NCBI RefSeq assembly: GCF_019175385.1
Contig: NC_083342.1
Location: 118,730,376-118,794,375, forward strand
Source of the DNA: Lycium barbarum
Taxonomy: Eukaryota; Streptophyta; Magnoliopsida; Solanales; Solanaceae
Reading direction: 5' to 3'
DNA length: 64,000 nucleotides
Every line of letters begins with the position of its first letter. The first letter of the stretch is position 1. Below are positions 39,456-51,972 of the stretch, piece after piece. The position numbers were made by a program, and so were the translations under genes. Under the pieces are notes generated by a model, which saw nothing but the letters and a program-made list of their open reading frames with translations, was not told the origin of the DNA and ran no database searches.

Positions 39456-42131
39456 TCACTCTCCCCTTTGGAACATTCGTCCTCGAATGTTGGTCATGCA
39501 CCCGTACTCGTTCATGTTGTGCCTCTCTTTGCTTAACTTAATATCATATCCATGCCTTTTCTTTATAATCTATAACTTGATTATCTTCGAACGAGACCTT
39601 AACAAAATCACGAGGCGATGAGAACTCTCGATTATATAGTACAAAATCTTATCTGATGGTTGGTACTCAAGCATTGTAATTAATGTAGCAATTTATCCGA
39701 GGCCACATTCCATTTATTCCGATCAGTAATTAGCTAGTACTTATAGTCATTTCAAATTCTCCATTAGGTAGCACTTATATTCTAATGATAAATGTCCCAG
39801 ATTTTCTTATAACACTATCTTTATCCCAACGAATATCATCTCTTTCTTCTAATAAATTCACAATACGTCAGTTGTTTCGCAAACCCACAATCACTGTCCT
39901 TTAAAGATTTCACTATTCCCGAGGTCAAGTCACATATACGCAGTACTCTTTTATGCCTCATACTCTTTCTCTCTTGTTGTATATCAAATGCTAACTTCTA
40001 ACTTACTCGAATCATGTTGAATTTGTCTTAATAGTGGTCTTGTCTTATCATCATTTCGTCGCACTACATCTTTAAGTCCATAACTATATGTTTCCCTTTT
40101 ATTCTATACTCATACTCAATTAATTACGTATGTCTTGGGTAATTCCTTTAGTATTCCTCTCATTTCTCTAGTCTACGTCCATCTTTTATTTTCTGCACGA
40201 GGAATCTCATGCTATTCCCGTATCTTTCAGAAAACACAACTTCTACACAAGCCCTTTCTCATTTTCAAATCATATTCTGTTTATCTCTTTTTTTTATTCC
40301 TATCACACCAGTCATTTCTGGTATTTGTTCTGTCTTGTTGCTCATCTTCCTTTGGTTCGGTCTTTCACAATTCTGTCGCTTGTATAACTCATTTTCTCAG
40401 CTATACACGTCATAACACATTGCTACACTGTAATCTCGCTCGCTTTCTTCTTATCTTCTTCCTTCTATTAACCCCTTCTCTTCCTGTGCGCGCTTTCACT
40501 TTTGTTACCACTTGACTTTTATTCTGAACTTTTCCTGTAGGACCTTGTAAGTTCTTCCTTATTCGTTCTATATCTGCTTTACCATTTCACACTAGTTACA
40601 CCATCTCCTTTAGTCACTTTCTTGCTAGGTTTTACTCGTTTCTATAGCAATCCTTATGGTGTTCACAGTACATCCTGTTCGTAATATATCCTATAATGTA
40701 ATACTTCTAAATCTTAATCATGATTCTTCTATGTTTTAATTGCACTCTGCGGACTAGGTGTGCTTGACCCTTCGCCCTTTCTGATCAATCCTATCCTTAA
40801 TATCTCACAAGCTGTCTTATCAACACCTTCAAGATTTGGTATAACTCTTCCTCTTCTTTACTTTTATCTCAATCATATTGTTACTCTTTTGAATTGTAAC
40901 TCGTCGTAATTTATCCCTGCTTATCGTTTCACTCGATACCTCAATAAAATGTTCTGTTACTAGTTGCCACCTTTTCCTAGATCATCTTTAGTATTTCACC
41001 AACAACACATGAAATATACGATCCTAGACAGCCCACAAGTTTAAGTTTTTCTTCCACAAATTCCATCTCTAATTAGTCGATGAGAACTGATAAAATGTTA
41101 CTATGAGGCATTCTCCAACCACCAGCAGAAGAAAACTAAAGTCCGACAAGCACCATAGATCTTCTTAGTGCTTGATTCACATAGTTTACCTCCATATTTA
41201 TTTTTGAGCCGTGAGACAATCATTTAATTCCCAACTTCTTGTCATACGCTTTGTATCCTTCCAATAAGGTGAAACTTAATCGCCAGACATTTTTGCCCTT
41301 CAACATAGGCTTTTCTAAAGCAAAATGTGGTTGGAACGTATTCTGGTCCATTTAAATGAATTACGAATTTGCTGCTCATATATGCTTTCTCGAAATAAGA
41401 TTTCCCAAATAAGGATGATGCTTCTTACGAATGACATGGAGGAAATTTCTTAAACTTTAATCCAACATAATAGATTTACCCTATCGGTATCAACTTTCAA
41501 GGCATATTAAGAACTCATATCTCGTTCTCCTTTTTATATTTCTGGAAATATTTGGGCAGAGGTTCCTCTGTATTTCTTACTATCCCAAAACCTGCACACA
41601 GGAAATACCAATCGCGCCTCACAGGGCCAACACACATACGTATATATATATATATATATATATATATCATATCATATCGCATCATAGCCACACACAGGGC
41701 TAACAATTTCAAATAAAAGTATAAAGATGTCGAGACTTACCTCACATGTTCAACTCAAACTGCACCTGTTAAACTTTCCTGTTTACTTTCCCTTTCAATT
41801 TTCAAATTTATGTTTCAATCGTACTTCAAAATACCTTACCCGACATACATCTTTCATACCATTGCTTACATGTGTACTGTGTAGCTTCCAATATAATCAG
41901 CCACTCTCTTATGTCGATACCGTTCTCCAGCTGAAATTAAAGGTTAGTAGAAAGGAATTTCATTTCTTATGGCTGGGCTCTATCGCACGATCTAAGATCC
42001 AAAGAAAGGTAACACCCTAAATGTCCTGTAGCCTCCTGTTTATAGATGTGGTGCACAACACACCGATAAACAAGACTCTACTAGACACGGCCTGTAGACA
42101 TTCCGAGGACAAACCGCTCTGATACCACTTT
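39456..42131 (-). other. Internal region of the Gypsy element
   Basis: 2676 bp, pyrimidine-rich on plus. It holds the motif CATTCGAGGACGAATGTTCC (minus, 39492-39473) beside the polypurine tract, which I recall as common in Tekay-type elements. It also holds an (AT)n microsatellite at 41640-41667 and the primer site at the far end. No gag, reverse transcriptase, integrase or chromodomain stretch is visible; the 126- and 68-residue frames near 40135-40515 have no recognisable content. Confidence 0.8.
42116..42127 (-). other. Primer binding site, initiator Met-tRNA type
   Basis: On minus it reads TGGTATCAGAGC, complementary to the 3' end of plant initiator Met-tRNA. Four bases (42128-42131) separate it from the LTR end. 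It fixes the orientation of the element. Confidence 0.9.
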
Positions 42132-45100
42132 TGTCACGACCCAACCCCGTAGGCCGCGACTAGTGTCCGTGCTGGACACCCATACGTACCCAATAACCCA
42201 AATCATCATATTAGCAGAATGTATCAATATAAAAGTCAGTTGGCGTTACTAGTTATCATAGATGAACAGATATAGCACGTGGAAGCCGATAAGGCTATCA
42301 CAGATCATATCAACCCAAAACATATACAGAACCCACATGTATGTCTACAGACCTCTACAGAACACATTAGAATCATAAGACGGGACAGGGGCCCGTCATA
42401 CCCCTGAATAGCATGCATATGTACAATGGCAAAAGACTGTACCAAAACGTATGCTTTGAACAATAGAGCATTCCAAGATAGCAGAATATAGTCCTAAGCA
42501 GGCGGATCAGCAAATCTGTCGTTTGTACCTGCGCGGCATGAAACGCAGCCCCCGAAGAAAAGGGGGTCAGTACGGAAAATGTACTGAATATGTAAAGCAC
42601 GGAACGTAGTAGACAAAGTCATAACCGAAACAGAAGGTACAGAAAATGAACGGAATATCCAGAATAGCAAAATGTTGATCATAATGCATAAATAGTGCAT
42701 TCAGAAAACATATGTCATATCTGGTCCCATTACGGGACTGGGTAAACAGAACGTGGTCGCCACCCCGACACTGGCGCCACAACACAGCATAACTCCAGAG
42801 TAGGGAATAACTCCGTAACATATCATATCATATCATATCAGAATGTGCACATGTCAAACATATCAGATGGCCATATCATATTATATCATCATATATCAGA
42901 ATGTGTGTACATGGCACAGCATACTCCACAACCCATGTACATGTATACCTGCCCCCTCACATCGAGGCACGGCGAACAATGCAGTGGAATACGCTTGAGA
43001 ACATATCCTGGCCCGGGCTCAGTGAAGGAAACGTTGAGGCATCCACGAATGGAGTAGTGAGAAACTAATGCAAAATAAAATATAGCACATTTACGGAGAC
43101 TCAGTAGCATAATTCAGATGACAAACCATATGACAGAAGCGGAGCAGTAATCATAGTGTATGCATTTCAGATACCCCAATAGCATATGTCAAAATAAGCT
43201 TTTTGTAATCATTTTCATGTTTCAAAATACATTATGGGGCTTAGCAAAATAATTCAAACGAATGTCATATATTTCCAGAGACTCAATAAGACCTATCGGA
43301 TGACAAATCGAAATAATGAAATCGGACAGAATCATAGTGAGTGTATTTCGGATGTCATAATGGATTACGGAGAAATAACCTTTCTACGATCGTTTCCATG
43401 TTCCAAAATAGTTTATAAGACTTAAGGGAGCATTTAAAACAATTTTTATTTAGTAGTTAGAAGAGTAGTTAAAATATTTTCTTTAGCACCGCTCGAAGAC
43501 AAATCATAGATACAAAAGGGTAAAATCGGAAATAGTGGTCCACCTCGGGACAACCGAAGCGAAGGGCTCGAATTACGTATATTATGCCTATGGAATCACC
43601 TATAGAGGTCCTAGGGACATTCCATAACTTTCTAGACAATTTGTAAAAGTTCACATAATTCTTTCAACCAAAATATCCTTAAAGGATTCAATTCCATTAA
43701 ATGATAAAGGGCATTTTCGAACGCTGATTCCGATGAATAGAACGCTTCCCGAGATTCAAATCCGATCCTAGTACACCTAGGACATGCCAAAAGAATAATA
43801 GGGGTAGCTTTACATACCTTATACGCTCTTTACGCCTTTCCAAATTCAATTCCCGTTTCGCCCAAAATCTACAATTGGTCACATTTACCAAATGTTAACC
43901 ATAAGACTTTAGGACCTAAATCTTAAATCAACACTTTTCTACAAAAATTTGGGCAGCATCTCCCTTAAAAAAAACATAATAATCCTCACGATTTCAATCT
44001 ATCCAAAATATCGATCACAATACCAATAACGATATCAACAAATACATATCCCAATAGAATCAAATCCATTCTTAACTCACCTCCAAAACAGCCCAATATA
44101 CATTCCTATACCGATACTTGTATACACTTCTTTATTTTCGTATATACATAGTATAACCACAAGCACAACCACAACAACCACAGCCAATTCCACAATATTC
44201 CAGCACACCAAACAATTTATAACAACCACCAAACCGTCCATATGATAACAATAAAGATTAAGATTTATCCGATTTCCCGCAATTAATTCCGTAATTCTCA
44301 TCTCACAATTTAACTATGACTTGGACGAATTTAAATATTTATAGGAGAGGAGAATTATTACCTTGTATGCCAGGAATTAATCTTCCTTCCACCTTACCCT
44401 CACTATGAAGTAACTCTCTGACTTGCTAGGGTCCGGAAGAAACTGACGTTATAATTATGAAATTGATGGAGGAATAGCCATGTTTCAACTTAGAATTAAA
44501 ATTTACTTTGAGGGACTTGAATGAATTTCTTGGAGAAGACGAGAACATGAACTAGTGTTGCTGCATTGGTATTCTTAAAACGAAAAGAGAGAGACCAACA
44601 ATTATGTTTGCCTGCCTACGTAAAAGATATTTGATGATAAAGAAAAGGACATCTATCTATTGTAACATAAAAAGTAGGCGGTGGTATTATTCCAGAAAGA
44701 CACTTGTTGATTGCTGATAACATTAAGGATAAAGTCTAATGGCGGTGGACAACTTTTATTCAGAATAAATGTTATCTAGCACACAAACATAGGTTAGACT
44801 ATAGTCATATTTATATTACTTTATTAGTAAAATTTAGGCAACAATGTTTTTTGTTCTCTACCATAATTGGGAACTTAGTTTGACCGTAGATAAGGTTTAT
44901 CATATGCTATTATTATATGAAATACCCAAATCCTAAAAAGGATTTATAAAATTAACACGTATACTAATATTGCATAATGATTAAAACATCCAGAAAATAT
45001 ATTTTTACCAAAATTACAATTTTTTTTTCAATCTATCTCAACAGTACAAATTTTGTGCTATACATTTTCAAAATGGTAAAAAGATAACTTCTTTTCTTAT

Positions 45101-45180
45101 GAGAAAAAAAAACTCATTCTTCAATCCTATGACGACGATCTTCCGATGCTACTCCACGTACGAAATTACGGGATGTAACA
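42132..45180 (-). repeat. 5' LTR (right copy) of the Gypsy element
   Basis: 3049 bp, the same length as the left copy and with no difference seen in the blocks compared. It would carry the promoter for minus-strand transcription; a TATA box was not assigned. Confidence 0.92.
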
Positions 45181-45428
45181 GTGCTCACTCCTATAAAATT
45201 ATGAGTGTTTTTACCAACTTACCCCTAATTAAATGTTTAGAAAAAGAAAAGCTACTTAATGACTCTTGATTATGTAAAGGGTTATTATGAAAAAATAAGA
45301 TCAATTTCTTCTTGAAATTCTAAAGCATCACTTATATTGAAACAAAATAAAAGGCCTAAAACACCATTTTTTGAAAACTAAGGAAGTAATTAAAATGAGT
45401 ATATCAAGTAATTCAGATGAGATCAAGT
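45181..45428. repeat. Right copy of the 248-bp flanking duplication
   Basis: Identical to 36155-36402. It starts immediately after the LTR terminal CA and then continues into unique DNA (ataaccaccgtggg). Confidence 0.92.
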
Positions 45429-45640
45429 ATAACCACCGTGGGATGTGGTGGTAGGGATAGTCGGAATTCTACTAGATCCGTTGACCAGTTATTTAAAATT
45501 TGAGCCCTAGCTAGGGATAGGAATGGAAAACCTTTTATATGATGCCCATGCCAGAGTGCGGTTTGATGAAGGCGGGTCGAATTAAATGCCTTTCGAACTT
45601 TTGTAAAAAGAATGCACAAGACAGGCCAGTCTCACATCAG
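45429..45640 (+). mobile_element. Possible degenerate SINE
   Basis: The stretch accaccgtgggatgtggtgg followed by tttgagccctagc and gatgaaggcgggtcgaatta resembles a decayed tRNA-like SINE head. There is no poly-A tail or target repeat. Confidence 0.3.
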
Positions 45641-46779
45641 TATGAGAGAAGAAAGTGAAGATAGCATAGCTCGAGGGATAAACACACATGATACGCATCC
45701 GTATATAAACTAGCTTACAACATTCACCAGAAGGGCAATATCATCCCAAATTACTGTGAGCTAATTCAACCTACCAGTCAACCGTTTATATCTTGCATGG
45801 TCACTAAAGGACTAATACAAACCTTTGGACTCAATGATGGCGTATCAAAGAACAAATCTGTGAGGCCTATCTAGCCAGAAGCTTAAATTACGTGTCATGA
45901 GCTTGAGACTTACAAATCTTTTGCTGAAACATTTTATCCCCTTTAATAAACTTAATTACTAGGTTCAATTATGAATTATTCTGGACTAGTAAATTTCTGA
46001 TGTTGTATTCCTAAAAGGAGAAAAAAAGTGACGGATTAATTAGTAGAACCTATTTTTGTGTATCAATATTCTTTTTTTGTGGACACGCTTATTATCATTA
46101 TTCATTTACTTATTTATTATTGGATTAGAAAGATTTAAAAATGCATAATCAGGTCGGCTGTCAATATTTGGATTCATGTTAACAAGTGGAACCAAACCAT
46201 TTATAACAGTGCAGAATACAGCTCACTCCATTTACACCTTCTGTCACTTACCGCAAAGCAAAACAAAGTGGTACCATCTTGCTTTGTACACTCTATTAGA
46301 GTGGCACGCAATCTACATTTGGGACTTCCAAAATATGAGGGATTTTACGTTTCAATTTTTGTATCACACTCCCTTTTTCTTTGAATGATACTGATTGCGT
46401 TTTACGACTAAGGGTGAAGAAGTGATATAATTTTTATTTTTTTTATCTGTATTAAATATGAGCGAATCAAATAATTCATTTGTTTTATAATCTTATAACC
46501 AGTTTTCAATCTGTTTCTATTTGATCCGATCCTCCCACTTATTAGCACTACTTAGACGTTGTAAGTTAAATGCAAGTATGCGACCCCAGCACATAAATAA
46601 ATATATCAAGAGAAGTTACAACTGGAAATTAAATGAATATCTTAAATGAAGTCTTATAAGGTCAAACCACAATATACGATCTCACAAGCAGAAGAAAAGA
46701 AAGGTGAGTACTCCTTCACCCTTATAAATATCGGGTGCAAAACTAAAATGAAAAAAGATGAGAATGAAATGAAAACTTG
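45641..46779. other. AT-rich spacer
   Basis: No gene or element is recognised; a 70-residue frame at 46176-46388 has no known features. Confidence 0.4.
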
Positions 46780-46975
46780 AGCTCTTGGAACATCAAAATA
46801 GTAATATGACCTATATATACATCTGTGCTTTTTGGTCTTAAAAGTAAAACTTCTTGTGGGGAGAAAAGAAACAAATATACCCTGTAGTACAAAAATAGTT
46901 TAAATATATCTCTCATTTAATTTTCGGTCTAAAATAACACATCCCCAATTTTAACTATTCGGTTCATTCAACAAA

Positions 46976-47156
46976 CAGTGGCGGATCAAGGATTTTCAAT
47001 TAGGATGTTCGGAAAAATAATTGAACCAAATTTTCCATTTGTTCAGGGCGTTCAAAAGTCAATATATGTACATGAATACAGAAAATTTACCCTAAATATA
47101 CACTGTAATTTTTTGCTCAGGGTGTTCGGGTGAACACCCTGAGTCATCCGCCCCTG
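46976..47156. mobile_element. hAT-type MITE
   Basis: The left end CAGTGGCGGATCAAGG and the right end TCATCCGCCCCTG are inverted. The flanks tcaacaaa and tttacaaa match at 6 of 8 bases. About 181 bp, with an inner palindrome gggtgttcgggtgaacaccc. Confidence 0.7.
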
Positions 47157-47218
47157 TTTACAAACCCACCCATTTAACATATCCCTAACCATTTAATCTG
47201 GTTCACTTTACAAACTTA

Positions 47219-47491
47219 GGGGTCGTTTGGTAGCTGGTTTAAAAGTGAGTTAGTGCAGGTATTAAATCTTGCATAAGTAATATTGTATCACTTTTGGTAG
47301 CCGGTTAGGAGATAAGTTATTCATGTATAAAATTATTACGGTGTTTGGTGTACAATTTAGAAACCCACATAACTAATAATACATGTATAAGTTATGAGGG
47401 AATCTATGTATTATTTTATGCAAATAGAAGGTGAAATAACTGATACATGAATAACCAAACCTTACATAACTAATTCATGCATAAAATAATA
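47219..47491. mobile_element. Left part of a gtcgtttggt MITE
   Basis: It starts ggggtcgtttggtagctgg and contains repeated ataacta, catgtata and ttatgc motifs, as in a common Solanaceae MITE. A Stowaway element interrupts it at 47492. Similar sequence resumes at 47710 (ctcataactaattgatgta), but the expected right terminus is not seen. Confidence 0.5.
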
Positions 47492-47707
47492 CTCCCTCCG
47501 GATCAAAAAAAGAGTCCACTTAGCAATTCAAGACAGAATTAACTTTGTTTTTTCATATTTGCCCCTGTTAATTGTTATATGATCAAATCCCAATGCCTAT
47601 TTAATTTGGAGTAATTTAATTAAATTATCTATTTTTGTCTAGGAGTTAGTATTTTCTTAAAGGGTGTGTAAATGGCTAACTGGACTCTTTTTTTATCCGG
47701 AGGGGAG
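47492..47707. mobile_element. Stowaway MITE
   Basis: It begins CTCCCTCCGGATCAAAAAAA and ends TTTTTTTATCCGGAGGGGAG, flanked by TA on both sides (47490-47491, 47708-47709). 216 bp, with the typical agagtccact/aactggactct inner repeats. Confidence 0.9.
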
Positions 47708-47860
47708 TATATAGATTCTCTCATAACTAATTGATGTATTACCTATATCTGCATATTAGTTGAGCTCCGGGAACATCAGGTTAGTAATATGACCCGTACA
47801 TCTATGCGTTTTGGTCTTAAAAGTAAAACTTGTGGAAGGGGAGAAAGAAACAAAGCGAAG

Positions 47861-49408
47861 AAATACACTTACTGGAAAATCTGGATGGTCTCTAATATGG
47901 ATTCAGGGTCCATAAGTCTCTAATATTTATTTTATATTTAGGAAAAAAACTGATAACGAACTTCCTTTCTTTTTCCATTTTCCCCTCTAAATAGAAAAAG
48001 AAAAGAGGAAAATGAAGGGGAAAAGTCATATTCAAAGTACTTCTTAGTTGAACATTCCTTCAATCATCGGCTAATGATTTATGAAATCTTGAATGAGAAT
48101 ATTTAGGGCTTTCTTTTAGTCAAAAAACTTGAGTGATACAGTTAACAGAAAGAAAGTTCATTCCTTTTCCTTTTTCCCCCCTTTTTCTTTCACAAAAGAT
48201 ACTATCCGTTATAAGTTCAATTTTTCTATCTTCAAACGATGCACACGAGATTAAATTTGAACTAGTTAAGTCAAGTAAAGTGACACACATGCACTATCTC
48301 CCGAAGGAAAAAAATTAATCACTAATTATCAAAGTTAAGTGCTAAGTATATTCACATGAAAATATACATTAAATAAAAATGGAAAGGGATTAAACTGTTC
48401 GTATAAAAAGGACATGTATTGCTATGTTTATTGAAATGGTGTAACATCAGGTGTAGGTAAAAAAATTCGATCATTGGAATTTTATATCCCTTGCATAAAT
48501 TAAACGTTCTAAGTCAATTTGTAGGTCAAAATTACAATGTGAAACTCAAATTACACTTCGTCTTTTCGACCAAAAATGACAATCATTTGATAATATTTAC
48601 ACCCTAACTTCAATACTAAGAGTCAACTGCTATATTTTACATTTTGACTGATCAAGATAAAATACTCCGTATAACTTTATCAGGAATAACTAAAAAATAC
48701 TAAAAAAAAAAATGGATAAAGAATTGACAAAATATATATCAACTGTCGGTACCTAAAATAGCATTGCCCGTACGCAACTTCTAATACTGCAGTTACGAAT
48801 TACAACACTGTACTATTTGTTTAAAAAGTGGCCAAACTGTAAACCATTACAAATCTAAGAGAAGATCTTGCCACCAAACCAAAGTACTTTATTTTCAATT
48901 TTCTGACCGTTCTCCTCCATAATAACCATAGTAAAGCTTTGTCTCAGCCGTAATGTATTTCATCTAATAAAGACTTTGCATGTAACCTTGTTTTTTTTAA
49001 AAAAATTATTTCTTTCTAGTTTTGAATTCTAACTTAAGGTAAGGCAATATAGAACAGTTTGATCAAGCAAATACAACTGTACATACATTTTAGACGAATG
49101 CATAATGAATATAGTAGATAAAGACCCTGTAACTCATTTAAGACTCGAATCTATTTGTAAAAGAAACATATTACTGCTACCTGCAAAGGTAATCAGTAAT
49201 TTGACTTACAATATGTTTCATCAAGCTTCTGAAAGATTAAAAATGTTACTTTTAAAAACAAAAACTTTTTTTTCCCCATAAAATCAAAGTGTTTGACCAA
49301 ACATTTGATTAAAAAAATAAGTTTTATTTTCTTTAAATAGAAGCGGAAGTTGTTTTCAGCATTTAAGCAAAAGCTAAAAAAAGATTTTTTTTTTCTTTAA
49401 AAAAAAAA
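47861..49408. other. AT-rich spacer
   Basis: No gene, element end or notable repeat recognised. Confidence 0.4.
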
Positions 49409-49599
49409 GGGATAAGGCATCATTACCCCCCCTCACCTAGTAGCGTTTTTGCTACGACACACCTTACCTAATTTTTGGTCCTATCACCCCCCTAAACTAA
49501 TTTTTTAAATTAGTTTAGGGGGTGATAGAACCAAAAATTAGGTAAGGTGTGTCGTAGCAAAAACGCTACTAGGTGAGAGGGGTAATAATGCCTTATCCC
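49409..49599. mobile_element. Near-perfect 191-bp palindromic MITE
   Basis: The whole element is one hairpin: GGGATAAGGCAT...ATGCCTTATCCC with the centre near 49504 (aattttttaaatt). Only a few positions differ between arms, so it is young or is held to pairing. The flanks are A-runs, so the target duplication is unreadable. Confidence 0.8.
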
Positions 49600-50790
49600 G
49601 GAAAAAAAATACAATATTTTTTTACGACAAGATTACCCGTATCAAATTTACTAACTTGAAATTATAAAGTAGTAACTTCTTTTTTCACAATTTGACATGC
49701 ATGGCGGAGCTAGTATGAAAGTTACGGGAGTCGATCGGGTTTCGAACCCTGTAACTTTGACTCAAATTTTACATATTTATTGAAAATTTTATTGAATAAA
49801 CATACATAAACTTCAAATTTTAGATTCACCTATATTATTACATAAAATCAGTACTATTCAAAGATGATCAAACACAAACTATTAACAAAATCATTTTCAA
49901 AGAATTTAACCAAACACAAATTGCCACTTTCCTTGAACACTTTCAATGAAAATATTTTAGCAGAGTAGATAAAATTGTTCGTCAAGCTGTTGGTAATAGC
50001 AAAATCTTTGGGATGAGTGACTCAGGAGTTAGCTCCAAACAGTACAGTAATGTGTAGGTAGTGGGAGTAAAGGAGTCAGACCACCAGCATTGGTGAAGTC
50101 TGACTCAAACATTTAATACATTTTCTGCTCTCTCTCATACGGACTCAACCCTTTAGCAACGTTAATAATTTCAGTGTACATTACTCTTTTCATTTATTTA
50201 ATACCACTAACTAATTATTTTAATATTTTTTTTAAATTTAATTAATGGTTACTTTGTTGTTGGTGGTGGTGGGTATTCTGCATTTACTCACTCTTGTATA
50301 ATCTTCATATGTGCTGTACATACATATTTTTGGCACCCACTATCTTAAATTTTGAGGGTCCCCTACATATCTCATACTCTATTATATATATATTCCCAAG
50401 GATTTGGAGTAACTCTCTTTGCCACCTGCTTCCTTCCCTTCATTAATAAATACCTCTGGCTAGTAACTAGGAAGTGTGACAATAACAAAAGGTAAAGACA
50501 AGAAGCTTTTCTTTTCCCACTAGATGATATTCTACGTGCCAATCAGATGAAAAGACACAGTCAAACAAGAATAAGAACTACATAAATGTAGCAAAAAGAA
50601 AAAGAAAAAAATTAGCGACATTCAATTTTTATGGCTAAACAAGAAAAATCCTTGATGACGAATTGTCAAAAATCCTGTTAGTTACTAGCTATTTCGCGAG
50701 AGATTAACGACGTTTTTCGGAGCTAAAACTTAATATTTGTGTAATACCGGTCGATGTTGCTTTATATTAGCTCATATCAGTTCAAAGGAA
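49600..50790. other. Spacer with a hAT-like left end
   Basis: It contains atggcggagctag at about 49703 with the cgggtttcgaaccctg stretch, resembling the hAT-like MITE left ends elsewhere. The right end is not identified. No gene is seen. Confidence 0.35.
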
Positions 50791-51360
50791 GGAGATCACC
50801 TCCGGTACCTTTCTGTCCAGTAATGTTCAATACACTACTCGATGGTAGCCACGTGTATGCTAAAAAACTCAAAGGTTGGGATTTATTTTGTGTCATTACC
50901 ATTCAATTACGTTTTCCTTAGTTTTAGAACCTCTCAAAGAGTTCTTATGTTTATTCTTTCTTTTTTCTCCAATAACGTAGCTTCACTCCACAGAAAGCCT
51001 AAAGCTTCATCTACACTGCCTTTACAAATGGTAATCTGGAAGAAAACAACTTCCAGAATCAAAGCTTGAGGAATATTAATTGTAAAAATGTCAGCATCTG
51101 AGTTTGAAGAAATTATTTGGACCCATTCAATTTTGTTTGATTTCCAATGTCTGGGCACGATGTTCGAATGCTTTTCTCTTTGATATGCTTCTGTCGTCTT
51201 CTTTTTACTTTCTTTTATTTTTATCAGATGGTAAAAACACCTAATTAAAGAAGTGCTAATGCAAAATAATCCCAACCTTTGGATTTTTTAGCATACACGT
51301 GGCTGCCATCCAGTAGTGTATTGAACATTACTGGAAAGAAATGTACTGGAGGTGATCCCC
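50791..51360. mobile_element. Element with 100-bp terminal inverted repeats
   Basis: The left arm (50791-50890) and right arm (51262-51360) are inverted copies, about 90% alike, running from ggatcacctcc to caaaggttgggat. The 370-bp interior has no recognised coding content. The right arm is repeated once more just outside. Confidence 0.65.
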
Positions 51361-51603
51361 AAACATGTATAAAATAAAAATATGTTGAATAATCTCTCTT
51401 TTTACCAAGACAAACGCAGCAATATATAGCCCATAATTTTACACATGGTGGCTGCCATTCAGTAGTGTATTAAACATTACTGGAAAGAAAGGTACTGGAG
51501 GTGATCCCCTCCCCAGTTGAAACATGTATAAAATAAAAATATGTTGAATAATCTCTCTTTTTAAAAAGACAAACGCAACAATATATAGCCCATAATTTTA
51601 CAG
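51299..51603. repeat. 149-bp tandem duplication of an element end
   Basis: Unit A (51299-51447) and unit B (51448 to about 51603) share gtggctgccat, acattactggaaagaaa, ggaggtgatcccc and aatatatagcccataatttt with few differences. Each unit begins with the outer part of the inverted repeat at 51262-51360. Confidence 0.85.
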
Positions 51604-51972
51604 AGGGTCTCGCACTTGTTCACTAATCAAAAAACACTAACTTGTAGCCTATCTAACACTGAAAACTAAATGGGGAACACCATCCACCATTTTCCTTAAC
51701 CCCCCACCCAATCCACTAAGTTTTGTTCTTAAGTTTTGTTCTTTGACAAATGTGAGAAACTGGGTGGGGTAATAGGATAATCCATGTCGGGAAAACAAGT
51801 TACATCAATGGAAAAAAAAAATAGATAAAATACTTTGATTACTTTTTCCTTTGTATTTTGTGGAATTGCACAGAAATGAAAAAAGACGGGAGCAAATAAG
51901 GGCAAAAGCGTACTTGCACTTTACTATGATCACAATTGTGTGGAATTGGTCAAATATCAACGGTCACTGAAA

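Larger units (their letters stand above)
36403..45180 (-). mobile_element. Young non-autonomous Gypsy element (Tekay/Del-like LTRs)
   Basis: Two 3049-bp direct repeats (36407-39455, 42132-45180) begin TGTCACGACC and end ATGTAACA. On minus, the primer site TGGTATCAGAGC (42127-42116, complementary to initiator Met-tRNA) lies four bases after the right LTR. The polypurine-like CCAAAGGGGAGAG (39471-39459) abuts the left LTR, so the element runs on minus. No differences were seen between the LTRs, and their small reading frames are the same, so insertion is recent. The 2676-bp interior has no gag-pol frame, so it must have moved with enzymes from a relative. Instead of 5-bp repeats, a 248-bp host duplication flanks it, and four extra bases (cttt) are kept at the left junction. 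Confidence 0.92.
46780..47860. repeat. Diverged 95-bp direct repeat around a MITE cluster
   Basis: Two copies (about 46779-46873 and 47762-47857) share gagctc-ggaacatca, tagtaatatgacc and ttttggtcttaaaagtaaaac. Three MITE-like insertions lie between them. This may be an old tandem duplication later filled with MITEs. Confidence 0.7.

Noticed and set aside
36155..45428. Simple assembly duplication as the sole explanation of the 248-bp repeat
   Set aside because: The repeats abut the LTR ends exactly, and the outer flanks differ as an insertion predicts. An assembly error is not excluded, but it would have to coincide with both LTR boundaries.
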